Source: Longimicrobiales bacterium (GTDB lineage: Bacteria > Gemmatimonadota > Gemmatimonadetes > Longimicrobiales > Gaopeijiaceae). From it: DNA of 64,000 bases. The position numbers and the translations under genes are program-made. The DNA lies in contig OX638356.1 of assembly GCA_951813395.1 (NCBI GenBank), forward strand, positions 2,306,501-2,370,500. Direction: 5' to 3'. Positions within the stretch are counted from its first letter, which is position 1. Each line of letters opens with the position of its first letter. Shown here piece by piece: positions 8,227 through 16,918 of this stretch. Below the pieces are notes generated by a model. It was not told the origin of the DNA. It searched no databases and saw only the letters and a program-made list of their open reading frames with translations.

Positions 8227-10272
8227 TCAGCCCGCCGGCGCCGGCAGGGGTCCCGGTCGCGATCTGCGGCGCGCGGCCGCCGGAGCGGCGACGGTTGCGG
8301 CCGGCCAGAGTCCGATCAGGGCGCCGACCGTCACGATCAGCCCGCCGTACCAGATCCAGGGGACGAGAGGAAGCGCCTTTGCCTCGAAGGTCACGCGCTC
8401 CGATCCGCTCTCCAGGTCCACCTCCTTGGGTATCACGTACAGATCCTCGAAGGCCGTGCTCGCGATGCCCACTTCGGTGGATTGCGACTCCATGACCGGA
8501 TAGAATCGCCGCTCCGGACGCAGGATGCCGATCCGCTCTCCGTCCCGGTATACCGTCAGCAACGCCGTCCAGCGCCAGTCGTTCTCGCGCTCGCCCGTGG
8601 CCACGCGGGGGCGCGAGTGCGACAGGCTCTCGTAGACCAGGCGGTAATCGGTGCCCAGTGCCGAGCGCACGCTCATGGCTTCGCCCGGCGCGATTTCCTG
8701 CTCCACCCGCACATCGAAGGCCGCCCCCGCCAGGCCGGTGAAGACGATCACGACCCCGGCGTGGACGATGTAGCCGCCCCACCTTCGCCGGTTCCTCCTC
8801 ACCAGGCTGCCCAGCGCGCTCAACCTCCCCTCGCCGGCGATCCGGGCCCGCGCCCGCGTGCCCTTCCAGAACTCCGTGACCACGATGGTCATCACGAACA
8901 CCGCGATCGTAAAGGTCGCCAACGCCATCCCGTGTCGAATGCCCAGCAGGGCGAGGGCGCCGAGCGTGCCCGCCGCGGCGAGCACCGGCACCGTGAAGTT
9001 CTTGCGCAGGTTGCGTCGCGACGCGCGCCTCCAAGCGATCACCGGCCCGATTCCCATCAATGCCAGCAGCATCAGTCCGATCGGGATGTTCACGCTGTTG
9101 AAGTAGGGCGGCCCGACGTTGCGCGTCTCGCCGAAGAATCCCTCGGTGATCAGCGGAAAGAGCGTCCCCCAGGCCACGGCGAAGGTGACGCCCATCAGCA
9201 GAAGGTTGTTGAACAGAAAGGCCGACTCGCGCGACAGGAACGACTGGATCTGGTTTTCGGACCTGAGCGATTGAAGCCGGTACACGATGAGCACGGCCGA
9301 AAACGCCGCCAACCCACCCATGAAGCCGAGGAAGATGTACGCGATCCGCAGGTTCTCGGCAAAGCTGTGGACCGACTCGATAAGCCCGGAGCGGGTGAGG
9401 AAGGTCGCGAATATCGTAAGGAGGAACGTGATCACGACCAGACACATGTTCCACACCTTCAGCATCCCCCGGTTCTCCTGGATCTGGATCGAGTGGAGAA
9501 ACGCGGTGGCCGTGAGCCATGGAAGCAGGGACGCGTTTTCGACCGGATCCCAGAACCAGTACCCGCCCCACCCCAGCTCCTCGTATGCCCAGCGCATGCC
9601 GAAGATGATCCCGTTGGTCAGGAAGAACCAGCTGAGCAGAATCCAGCGCCGGGTGATCGCGATCCACCGGGAATCGAGGCGGTTGGTCAAGAGGGCCGAG
9701 ACCGCGAATGCGAAGGGAACCGCGAACGCCGTGAAGCCGAGGTACAGCGTGGGAGGATGAATGGTCATCCAGTAGTTCTGCAGCTGTGGATTCAGACCGC
9801 GGCCGTTGACCGGCGTGAATCCCATGCGTTCGAACGGGTTGACGTCGGCGAACAGCAGCACGACCAGGAGAAAGGACAGAAGGGCGAGGAGCGTGCCGCT
9901 CACATAGGGCATGAACTCCCGGTTGCGCCGTCGGTTGAGGAAAACGGCGATCGACGAGAACACCGACAGCAGCAGCGTCCAGAAGACGAGCGAGCCCCGT
10001 TGTCCCGCCCACAGCCCGGCCACCTTGAAGTAGGTGTCCAGCTCGCGGTTCGAGTAGTTCGCGACATAGCGGTACTCGTACTGGTTGCCCAGGAAGGCCG
10101 CGATGATGCCGACCGACACCACCACCAGCAGGAGCGTGAGCATGTAGACGGTGCGCTCGCCGCTCAGGACCAGATCGCTGCGGCGGAACCGCCCGCCGAC
10201 AAACGAGACGACGGTTCCCCACAGGGCGACCGGAAGAGCGATCCAGAGGGCGACTTCGCCCAGGATCGTCAC
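8227..10272 (-). CDS. ccmF: Cytochrome c haem lyase subunit CcmF
   Basis: A 681-residue polytopic protein with the CcmF haem-handling motif WGGYWFWDPVENASLLPW, the QRGSLVFW segment and conserved histidines near IHPPTLYLG and ESVHSFAENL. It attaches haem from CcmE to apocytochrome c in the periplasm. The start is GTG 10272, overlapping the ccmE stop as GTGA, with GGAG about 11 bases upstream. The C-terminal periplasmic domain before the last helix is intact (VTFEAKALPLVPWIWYGG). No ccmH or ccmG gene follows in this operon, so the thiol-handling partners must lie elsewhere or be replaced. Confidence 0.95.
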   Translation of the reverse strand: MTILGEVALWIALPVALWGTVVSFVGGRFRRSDLVLSGERTVYMLTLLLVVVSVGIIAAFLGNQYEYRYVANYSNRELDTYFKVAGLWAGQRGSLVFWTLLLSVFSSIAVFLNRRRNREFMPYVSGTLLALLSFLLVVLLFADVNPFERMGFTPVNGRGLNPQLQNYWMTIHPPTLYLGFTAFAVPFAFAVSALLTNRLDSRWIAITRRWILLSWFFLTNGIIFGMRWAYEELGWGGYWFWDPVENASLLPWLTATAFLHSIQIQENRGMLKVWNMCLVVITFLLTIFATFLTRSGLIESVHSFAENLRIAYIFLGFMGGLAAFSAVLIVYRLQSLRSENQIQSFLSRESAFLFNNLLLMGVTFAVAWGTLFPLITEGFFGETRNVGPPYFNSVNIPIGLMLLALMGIGPVIAWRRASRRNLRKNFTVPVLAAAGTLGALALLGIRHGMALATFTIAVFVMTIVVTEFWKGTRARARIAGEGRLSALGSLVRRNRRRWGGYIVHAGVVIVFTGLAGAAFDVRVEQEIAPGEAMSVRSALGTDYRLVYESLSHSRPRVATGERENDWRWTALLTVYRDGERIGILRPERRFYPVMESQSTEVGIASTAFEDLYVIPKEVDLESGSERVTFEAKALPLVPWIWYGGLIVTVGALIGLWPAATVAAPAAARRRSRPGPLPAPAG

Positions 10273-10691
10273 GCCGCCAGCTCCTCCTCGGCAGCCTCGA
10301 ACCGGCTTCCGCACTTTGTCAGAACGGTGTGTGCCCGGAAGACGCCGTCAGTACCCAGAACGCCCTCGACGACGACCTCGGCCTGATCGTTGAAGGTGTC
10401 CGGCAGGATGTCCCCGTACCGGACGGCAAAGGCCACCTCCGGATTCTCCAGGTCCGCAACCAGGAACTCATGGGTACCCGCGCCACTCTGCCTCCGGGCC
10501 CAGGACCCCTCGACCACCTGCCCCCCGACCTTGACGCCGAGTTCGTGGAAGGCCGGATCGCCCTCCACCCTGTCGAGCAGTTCACTGGGGGTGAGGTAGT
10601 ACACCATGCTGTCGCTGATTCCCGTCCACATCAGCCAGGCCACCATGGCCGCCACTCCGACCAGCCCGACGAGAAACCGTCCGTTCTTCAT
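10269..10691 (-). CDS. ccmE: Haem chaperone CcmE, cysteine type (C-x-x-x-F)
   Basis: A 140-residue protein with an N-terminal membrane anchor (residues 6-24) and the OB-fold domain of CcmE (YYLTPSELL, GGQVVEGSW, VEGVLGTDGVFRAHTVLTK). The haem-binding position, His in the HxxxY motif of E. coli, is Cys127 here. The usual Tyr four residues later is Phe131, giving CGSRF. Cysteine-type CcmE proteins with CxxxY are known from archaea and several bacterial groups; the Phe is an added change. It is the first gene of the ccm operon. The 173 bp upstream must carry the promoter, but I see no convincing -10/-35 pair. Confidence 0.92.
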   Translation of the reverse strand: MKNGRFLVGLVGVAAMVAWLMWTGISDSMVYYLTPSELLDRVEGDPAFHELGVKVGGQVVEGSWARRQSGAGTHEFLVADLENPEVAFAVRYGDILPDTFNDQAEVVVEGVLGTDGVFRAHTVLTKCGSRFEAAEEELAA

Positions 10692-10864
10692 ATCCAGTTC
10701 GCTCCAGCCCCGGACCGGGGCGGCTCAGCTGCAATGACTCCCGGTCCGACGACGACCGGTGCTATCAATCTACGCACTGGATGCCCCTGCCCGAAATCCC
10801 CACGACGGCGCGTCCATCGCCCGACACCCGGTGCGGCGGCGCGCAGGACCGCGCCGGGAGCGGG

Positions 10865-12358
10865 TCATCGTTCCGTTTCCAGGATTGCCAGCGTACCTCG
10901 AACCGCCTGGTTCCAACCCTCGATCAGGGCCCCGCGCATGTCCTCTCCGAGCCGGGGGGCAAAGGTCCGCCCAGCGCCGAAGGCGGCCGCAAAACCCTCC
11001 GGATCGGCCCACACGCCCGCGGCCAGTCCCGCCAGTCCCGCGGCTCCGAGTGCCGTGGTCTCCACCATGTCGGGGCGGCGGACGGGGATCCCCAGGACAC
11101 CGGCGGTGAACTCCATCAGCCAGTCGTTCCTCGCCGCTCCGCCATCCGCGCGGAGCTCACAGGCCCGGATGCCGGCGTCGCGCTCCATGGCGACCACGAT
11201 GTCGCGGGTGCCGTACGCCATCGCCTCCAGAGCCGCCCGGACCAGGTGGGCACGGGTCGTGCCCCGGGTCAGTCCAGTGATGGATCCGCGCGCGTCGGGA
11301 CGCCAGTGGGGCGCGCCCAGACCGACGAACGCGGGGACGAGATACACGCCGTCATTGCCGGCGAGGACACGAGCCATCTCCTCGCTCGCGGCAGCATCCT
11401 CCAGCAGACCCAGACCATCCCGCAGCCATTGGATGGCGGCGCCCGCCACGAAGATCGACCCTTCCAGGGCGTAGGCGCGGCCACCACGCGCATCGCAGGC
11501 GGCCGTCGCGAGGAGTCCGTGGCTGGACGATACCCGCCGCCCTCCCGTGTTCAGAAGCAGGAACGCCCCGGTGCCATAGGTGCACTTGCCGACTCCGGCC
11601 TCCCAGCATCCCTGTCCGTAAAGCGCTGCCTGCTGGTCGCCGGCGACTCCGCCGACTGGCGCCTCCAGCCCGAAGGCGGCTCCGTCCGTGAGCCCGAAGT
11701 CTCCCGAGCTCGGTCGGACATGCGGCAGGATCCGGCGTGGCACCCCCAGGAGTCCAAGGAGCTCTTCGTTCCAGTCGCCCTCGTCAAGGTCGTACAGGAG
11801 GGTGCGCGACGCATTGGTGGGATCGGTGGCGTGCACGGCCCCGCCGGTCATCCGGGCCACGAGCCAGGAATCGATTGTCCCCACGGCCAGCTCTCCCGCC
11901 CGCGCCCGCGCGTCCAACTCCGGATTCCGGTCGAAGATCCACCGGAGCTTGGTACCGGAGAAATACGGGTCCAGGAGCAGCCCGGTCCGTCGCCGGATCA
12001 TCGCTTCGTGTCCGGCCTCCTTCAATTCGCGGCAAAGCGGCGCGGTGCGGCGATCCTGCCATACGATCGCCCGGTGCAACGGCTTCAGCGTTTCCGGATC
12101 CCATACCACGACCGTCTCGCGCTGGTTCGTCACGCCCACCGCGGCAACCTCCGTCCGCGCGGCGGCAACGGCCTCCCTGGCCACGCGCGCCGTGACGCGC
12201 CAGATCTCCTCCGCATCGTGCTCCACCCAACCCGGACGCGGGAAGTGCTGGGTGAACTCCGAGTACGCCTTCGCCAGCACCGCTCCATCCGCCCCGATCA
12301 CCAACGCGGCGGACCCCGTCGTACCCTGGTCCAGCGCCAGCACCGCGGCGCTGCTCAC
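10865..12358 (-). CDS. glpK: Glycerol kinase
   Basis: A 497-residue FGGY-family kinase phosphorylating glycerol to glycerol 3-phosphate. N-terminal LALDQGTTGSAALV binds phosphate, TNQRETVVVWDPET and WQDRRTA are typical of GlpK, and GDQQAALYGQGCW and TYGTGAFLLLNTG lie in the second domain. Length is close to E. coli GlpK (502). The GTG start overlaps the maf stop (GTGA). No glpF or glpD is visible nearby. It is the last gene of a glmM-glmS-dtd-maf-glpK operon, so it may serve lipid or envelope precursor supply as much as glycerol use. Confidence 0.95.
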   Translation of the reverse strand: MSSAAVLALDQGTTGSAALVIGADGAVLAKAYSEFTQHFPRPGWVEHDAEEIWRVTARVAREAVAAARTEVAAVGVTNQRETVVVWDPETLKPLHRAIVWQDRRTAPLCRELKEAGHEAMIRRRTGLLLDPYFSGTKLRWIFDRNPELDARARAGELAVGTIDSWLVARMTGGAVHATDPTNASRTLLYDLDEGDWNEELLGLLGVPRRILPHVRPSSGDFGLTDGAAFGLEAPVGGVAGDQQAALYGQGCWEAGVGKCTYGTGAFLLLNTGGRRVSSSHGLLATAACDARGGRAYALEGSIFVAGAAIQWLRDGLGLLEDAAASEEMARVLAGNDGVYLVPAFVGLGAPHWRPDARGSITGLTRGTTRAHLVRAALEAMAYGTRDIVVAMERDAGIRACELRADGGAARNDWLMEFTAGVLGIPVRRPDMVETTALGAAGLAGLAAGVWADPEGFAAAFGAGRTFAPRLGEDMRGALIEGWNQAVRGTLAILETER

Positions 12359-13026
12359 GGCCCGCAGCGCTCCGGCGGGGGCAGCGGCGCAAGCCCGCCC
12401 GGCAGGTACTCGAAGCCGATCGAAGGGACCAGATCGACAAATGCTGTCACCGACAATCCCACCACGGCGTAGTAGTCACCTGCAATGCGCTCGACCAGCG
12501 CGGCGCCGCGTCCCTGGATGCCGTAGGCGCCCGCCTTGTCGAGGGGCTCCCCGGTCGCCACGTAGGCGTCGATCACCTCGCGCGCAAGCACGCGGCAGAG
12601 CACCCGCGCGGTGGCCACGTTCGCAGCGATCCGGCCGCCGGCCGCCACGGCCAGGCCGCTGTACACCCGGTGCTCGCCTCCCGAAAGGGACGACAGCATG
12701 CTCACCGCCTCGGCCCCGTCCCGCGGTTTCTCCAGGACCCGCCCGTTCATCTCCACGACCGTGTCGCCGCCGATCACCAGCGCATCGGGATGCGCCGCCA
12801 GTACCCGGCGCACCTTCGCTCGGGACAGTCGCTCCACGTAGCGGCGCGCCGGCTCTCCCTCCTCGCGCCGCTCCTCCACGTCCGCGGGCACCACCGAGAA
12901 GGAGAGCCCCAGCATTCCCAGCACCGACGCACGCCGCGGCGACGCGGAGGCGAGCACGATGTCCGGCACGCGCGCGGCTCGGGCGGTGTCGTCGGGTGCG
13001 CCGGTGGTCACCGCTCCTCCCATCAT
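12355..13026 (-). CDS. maf: Maf-family nucleoside triphosphate pyrophosphatase
   Basis: A 223-residue Maf/YhdE protein: [16 protein letters not shown] near residue 25 binds the nucleotide phosphate, [10 protein letters not shown] holds a catalytic aspartate, and [10 protein letters not shown] follows. These enzymes hydrolyse non-canonical or pyrimidine nucleoside triphosphates to the monophosphate. It has an N-terminal extension of about 20 residues and a Pro-rich tail. The ATG at 13026 overlaps the dtd stop (ATGA), and the stop overlaps glpK. Which nucleotide it prefers cannot be told from the sequence. Confidence 0.92.
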   Translation of the reverse strand: MMGGAVTTGAPDDTARAARVPDIVLASASPRRASVLGMLGLSFSVVPADVEERREEGEPARRYVERLSRAKVRRVLAAHPDALVIGGDTVVEMNGRVLEKPRDGAEAVSMLSSLSGGEHRVYSGLAVAAGGRIAANVATARVLCRVLAREVIDAYVATGEPLDKAGAYGIQGRGAALVERIAGDYYAVVGLSVTAFVDLVPSIGFEYLPGGLAPLPPPERCGP

Positions 13027-13463
13027 CGTTCCATGATCAACGTGACCGGTCCGTCGTTGACAAGCGACACCTTCATTTCCGCCCCGAAGCGGCCGGTCTG
13101 CACCCGTCGCGGCACGACGCGTTCCAGCTCCTCGACGAGGGCCTCGTAGAGCGGCACCGCGGCCTCGGGCCGTGCCGCCTTCACAAACGAGGGCCGCCGG
13201 CCCTTGCGGGCGTCACCATACAGCGTGAACTGGCTGACGACGAGCACTTCTCCCCCGGTGTCGAGCACCGAACGGTTCATCCGTCCCCGGGCATCGGCGA
13301 AGATGCGCAGGCTTGCGATCTTGTCGGCCATCCACCTCACCGTGTCGGGACCGTCCTCCGTGGTGAACCCGGCGAGCACCACGAGACCGGGCCCGATCGA
13401 GCCCAGGACCGCGCCATCGGCCTCCACCGAGGCTTCCGCCACGCGCTGCAGGACGACTCTCAT
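13023..13463 (-). CDS. dtd: D-aminoacyl-tRNA deacylase
   Basis: A 146-residue DTD protein, which removes D-amino acids wrongly attached to tRNA. Visible are the start [13 protein letters not shown], the active-site motif [17 protein letters not shown] and the C-terminal Gly-cis-Pro motif NDGPVTLI. Length equals E. coli Dtd (145). The start is the ATG at 13463 because the family begins with MRVVLQR; it overlaps the glmS stop as ATGA. The stop overlaps maf. Confidence 0.95.
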   Translation of the reverse strand: MRVVLQRVAEASVEADGAVLGSIGPGLVVLAGFTTEDGPDTVRWMADKIASLRIFADARGRMNRSVLDTGGEVLVVSQFTLYGDARKGRRPSFVKAARPEAAVPLYEALVEELERVVPRRVQTGRFGAEMKVSLVNDGPVTLIMER

Positions 13464-15298
13464 TCCACCGTCACCGACTTGGCCAGGTTGCGCGGCTGGT
13501 CGACATCGCATCCGCGCATCACGGCAATATGGTAGGCGAGCAGCTGCAGCGGCACGGTGGCGAGTACGGGCATCAGCGCCGGGATCGTCGCCGGAATGAC
13601 GATTCGCTCGTGCGCGAGATCGGTCACCTCATCGTCTTCGTCGTTCACGACCGCGATGATCCGTCCGTGGCGCGCGCGCACCTCCTGGATATTGGAAAGG
13701 GTCTTGGAGTACACGGCATCACGGGGCGCGAGCACCACGACGGGCATGTTCTCGTCGATCAGCGCAATCGGTCCATGTTTCATCTCCGCAGCAGGATAAC
13801 CCTCTGCATGAATGTAGCTTACCTCTTTCAACTTCAAGGCGCCCTCGAGGGCGACCGGAAACTGGTAGCCCCGGCCCAGGTACAGGAAGTTGGGTGCGGT
13901 GTGGTACGTGTGGGCCAGCTCCTCGATCCGCTCGCCGACCTTCAGCACCTCTTCGACGCGGGCCGGCAGCTCGCGCAGCGCCCGGACGATCTCGCGCCCC
14001 TCCACGATCGACATGCCGCGCCTCCGCGCCAGGTAGAGCGTAAAGAGCGCAAGCGCCACGACCTGGCTGGAAAAGGACTTGGTGGAAGCCACACCGATCT
14101 CGGGACCCGCGTGCAGATACACGCCGAAGTCGGTCTCCGCCGCGATGCTCGACCCTACGACGTTCACGACGCCCATGGTGCGGCAGCCCCGTCTTCTGGC
14201 CTCCCGCAGCGCCGCGAGGGTGTCGGCCGTCTCTCCGGACTGGCTGATGCCCATCACGAGCGTGCCCCGGTCCAGCACCGTGTTCCGGTAGCGGAACTCC
14301 GACGCGTATTCGACCGTTACGGGAATCCGGGCCATTTCCTCCAGCATGTAGCCCCCGATCAGACCCGCGTGCCAACTCGTGCCGCAGGCCGTGATCACGA
14401 TCCGGTTCACGCGGCGCAGGTCCCGGGTCGCCATGGACAGGCCGCCCAGTCTCGGCGCGCCTTCCCCCTCCAGCAGCCGGCCCCGCATCACGTCGCGCAG
14501 CGAGGACGGCTGTTCCCGGATCTCCTTGTACATGTAGTGGTCGTACCCGCCCTTGCCGACAGCGTCCGCTCCCCAGCCGACGATCTGCGCCCCTCTGGTC
14601 ACCGCCTGCCGCGCCGGGTCGAAGGTCCGGTAGCCGTCGCGGGTGAGGACCGCCGAATCTCCGTCGCGCAGCCGAACCACCTTCTGGGTATGCGCCACGA
14701 TCGCCGTCGCGTCGGAGGTGACGAAGTTCTCCCCGGTCGCGCCGATGCCCAGAAGCACCGGACTGCCGTTGCGCGCGACGACGATCTTCCCCGGATCACG
14801 GGAGCTGACCACCGCGATGCCGTAGGTCCCCTCGACGAGCGACACGGCATTGGCGACGGCGTCTTCCAGCAGGCCGGTGTCGCGAAACGCGAGGTCGATC
14901 AGGTGGACGAGCACCTCCGTGTCGGTCTGGCTGCGGAACTCGTAGCCCAGATCGCGCAACCTCGGGCGCAGACGGCCCGCGCTCTCGATGATCCCGTTGT
15001 GAACGAGCGCGATGTCGCGCGCCGGCGAGAGCTGGGGGTGGGCGTTGGCCTCGCTGGGAGGACCGTGGGTAGCCCACCGCGTGTGCGCGATCCCGCAGCC
15101 GCCGGGCAGGGGGCGGCCGTCCAGCGCGTCTTCCAGTTGGGCGATCTTGCCGGGCCGCTTCTCCACCTCGAGCCGGCCTGCCGCGTCGAGCACCGCAATC
15201 CCCGCCGAATCGTACCCGCGATACTCGAGGCGCTTGAGACCCTCCATGAGAATCGGACCCGCCGGCCGGGGCCCTACGTACCCGATGATTCCGCACAT
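13460..15298 (-). CDS. glmS: Glutamine-fructose-6-phosphate aminotransferase (isomerising)
   Basis: A 612-residue enzyme converting fructose 6-phosphate and glutamine to glucosamine 6-phosphate. The start MCGIIGYVG exposes the catalytic Cys2 after methionine removal; the glutaminase domain spans about 1-220. Two SIS sugar-isomerase domains follow ([35 protein letters not shown], later [20 protein letters not shown]). The C-terminus [10 protein letters not shown] is the family standard. It starts one base after the glmM stop and overlaps dtd by 4 bp. With glmM it supplies glucosamine 1-phosphate for peptidoglycan and lipopolysaccharide. Confidence 0.97.
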   Translation of the reverse strand: MCGIIGYVGPRPAGPILMEGLKRLEYRGYDSAGIAVLDAAGRLEVEKRPGKIAQLEDALDGRPLPGGCGIAHTRWATHGPPSEANAHPQLSPARDIALVHNGIIESAGRLRPRLRDLGYEFRSQTDTEVLVHLIDLAFRDTGLLEDAVANAVSLVEGTYGIAVVSSRDPGKIVVARNGSPVLLGIGATGENFVTSDATAIVAHTQKVVRLRDGDSAVLTRDGYRTFDPARQAVTRGAQIVGWGADAVGKGGYDHYMYKEIREQPSSLRDVMRGRLLEGEGAPRLGGLSMATRDLRRVNRIVITACGTSWHAGLIGGYMLEEMARIPVTVEYASEFRYRNTVLDRGTLVMGISQSGETADTLAALREARRRGCRTMGVVNVVGSSIAAETDFGVYLHAGPEIGVASTKSFSSQVVALALFTLYLARRRGMSIVEGREIVRALRELPARVEEVLKVGERIEELAHTYHTAPNFLYLGRGYQFPVALEGALKLKEVSYIHAEGYPAAEMKHGPIALIDENMPVVVLAPRDAVYSKTLSNIQEVRARHGRIIAVVNDEDDEVTDLAHERIVIPATIPALMPVLATVPLQLLAYHIAVMRGCDVDQPRNLAKSVTVE

Positions 15299-15299
15299 G

Positions 15300-16706
15300 T
15301 CACGTGCCCGCTTCGATGCCCGCCGTGGCGGCCAGCGCACGCCTCGCCCTGTCCACCAGGTCGCGGGCGGACTCCGCCGTGGGGGCCTCGGCGATCAGGC
15401 GCACGACCGGCTCCGTGCCCGACGGCCGGACGTGCAGCCAACTCGCCTCCCGCCCCCATTCCAGGCGCAGTCCGTCGCTCCGGTCTCGCCGGCCCACGGG
15501 GAGATCGCGCCCCAGAGCCTCGTAGGCATCGTCGAGGAGGGCCCGCGGGAACGCGACCTTCTCCTTGACGATCCGATAGGCAGGCAGCTGGCCGACCCGG
15601 TGCGACAGGGTTGCTCCCGGCGCGTCGACCAGGTACTGGAGGAGCAGGGCCGCCCCGACGGGAGCATCGCGGGTGTGGTGCAACGCGGGCAGGATCACGC
15701 CGCCGTTGCCCTCCCCTCCCACCACCGCTCCCTCGTCGATCATGCGCATGACGACGTTGATCTCGCCGACGGGCGCGCGCGCGACGCGGCATCCGTGCGA
15801 CCGCGCTATGTCGTCCAGAACCCGGCTGGTCGACAGGTTGGTCACGGCGCACCCGCCGGCGCGGCCGAGAACGACGTCCGCGGCCAGCGCCAGCGTCAGG
15901 TCTTCTCCCAGCGGCACGCCCCTCTCGTCGACGAGTGACAGCCGATCAGCATCGGGATCCACCGCGAACCCGATCTCGGCCCCGCTCGCACGCACCAGGT
16001 CGCCCAGGTCTGCCAGGTTTGCCGCGGTGGGTTCGGGATCCCGGGGGAAACGGCCGTCGGGCTCGGCGCCGATGGCGTGCACGCGGCATCCCAGGCGATC
16101 GAGCAGGGCGGGCATGATCACGCCTCCCGCTCCGTTGACGCAGTCGAGCGCAACGCGGATCCGCCTCGCACGGATTGCGTCGACATCGAGGACCGGAAGC
16201 TCCAGGATGCGCGCGACGTGACGCTCCACCGCACCGCCGTCGCGTGTGACCACGCCAAGGCCATCCCAACGCGCGCGCACCGGGTCCAGGCGGCGAATCA
16301 TGGCCAGGAACCGGTCCATGCGCGCCGACGGCAGGAACGTTCCGCCCCGCACCGCGAACTTCAGCGCATTCCACTCGGCGGGATTGTGACTCGCCGTCAC
16401 GGCAATTCCTCCCGCCGCTTCCGCGTCGCGCACCGCGAGCATCAGTGTGGGCGTGGGAACGATCCCCAACCCGACCACGTCGCACCCGGCAGAGACAAGG
16501 CCCGCCACGACGGCCCGCTCCAGCATCGGCCCCGACGTCCTGGAATCCCGGCCCACGACGACGTTCCCCCGGTCGCCCTCTTCACGCAGGAACGCACCGT
16601 ACGCCGCCCCGAGACCGCACACCAGCTCGGGAGTCAGGGGGGCGCCCACCACCCCTCTGAAGCCGGACACGCTGACCATGAGGTCGTTGGGAAGCTGGAT
16701 CGGCAT
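15300..16706 (-). CDS. glmM: Phosphoglucosamine mutase, archaeal-type
   Basis: A 468-residue alpha-D-phosphohexomutase. The phosphoserine loop is VTASHNPAEWNALKF, the metal loop AVDPDADRLSLVDE, the sugar loop GGEGNGGVI and the phosphate-binding loop VRPSGTEPVVRLIAEA. The GEGNGG sugar loop is the form in archaeal-type GlmM (TIGR03990) rather than the bacterial GEQSGH form. Adjacency to glmS supports glucosamine 6-phosphate as substrate. The start was set at ATG 16706, since upstream sequence is low-complexity; an internal ATG 26 bases further in is possible. Activity on mannose or glucose phosphates cannot be excluded. Confidence 0.9.
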   Translation of the reverse strand: MPIQLPNDLMVSVSGFRGVVGAPLTPELVCGLGAAYGAFLREEGDRGNVVVGRDSRTSGPMLERAVVAGLVSAGCDVVGLGIVPTPTLMLAVRDAEAAGGIAVTASHNPAEWNALKFAVRGGTFLPSARMDRFLAMIRRLDPVRARWDGLGVVTRDGGAVERHVARILELPVLDVDAIRARRIRVALDCVNGAGGVIMPALLDRLGCRVHAIGAEPDGRFPRDPEPTAANLADLGDLVRASGAEIGFAVDPDADRLSLVDERGVPLGEDLTLALAADVVLGRAGGCAVTNLSTSRVLDDIARSHGCRVARAPVGEINVVMRMIDEGAVVGGEGNGGVILPALHHTRDAPVGAALLLQYLVDAPGATLSHRVGQLPAYRIVKEKVAFPRALLDDAYEALGRDLPVGRRDRSDGLRLEWGREASWLHVRPSGTEPVVRLIAEAPTAESARDLVDRARRALAATAGIEAGT

Positions 16707-16918
16707 GGGGCACGACTGGACGGTTGAGGGAGCCCGGCGCTCGGCGCCCGGCAGCGAGGCCTGAAGCAAAGCTATCAGCCCGTGGAAGGAATCCCGGCCG
16801 CATTCGTACGGTAATGCAACCGTTCCCACGGGCGTTGCTCCTCCCCGGCACGACACTAGATTGTGGATCCCGGTCCGCCGCCCGAGCCTCCCGCCACCCC
16901 TTTTTCGAGGAGTTCCAG
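16707..16918. promoter_or_regulatory. Divergent intergenic region between glmM and trans-sulfuration gene
   Basis: The region is 212 bp with no gene. For the rightward gene a candidate sigma-70-type promoter is TTGCTC (16835-16840), a 16-bp spacer and TAGATT (16857-16862), giving a leader of about 50 bases before the TTG start at 16919. The -10 matches the consensus at 4 of 6 positions, so this is only a candidate. For glmM no convincing promoter is seen. A short GC-rich inverted repeat (GGCGC/GCGCC) lies at about 16735-16751. Confidence 0.35.

Noticed and set aside
8020-10386. A 788-codon open frame on the plus strand, antisense to ccmF
   Set aside because: The translation is rich in Arg, Gln, His and Pro with no recognisable domain, typical of the complement of a GC-rich coding strand; ccmF on the other strand is unmistakable.
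10707-10721. GCCCCG-GAC-CGGGGC inverted repeat as a terminator after glpK
   Set aside because: It lies 14 bp before the ccmE start, well past the glpK stop, with a 3-base loop and no T-run; it could affect the ccmE leader but is not a convincing terminator.
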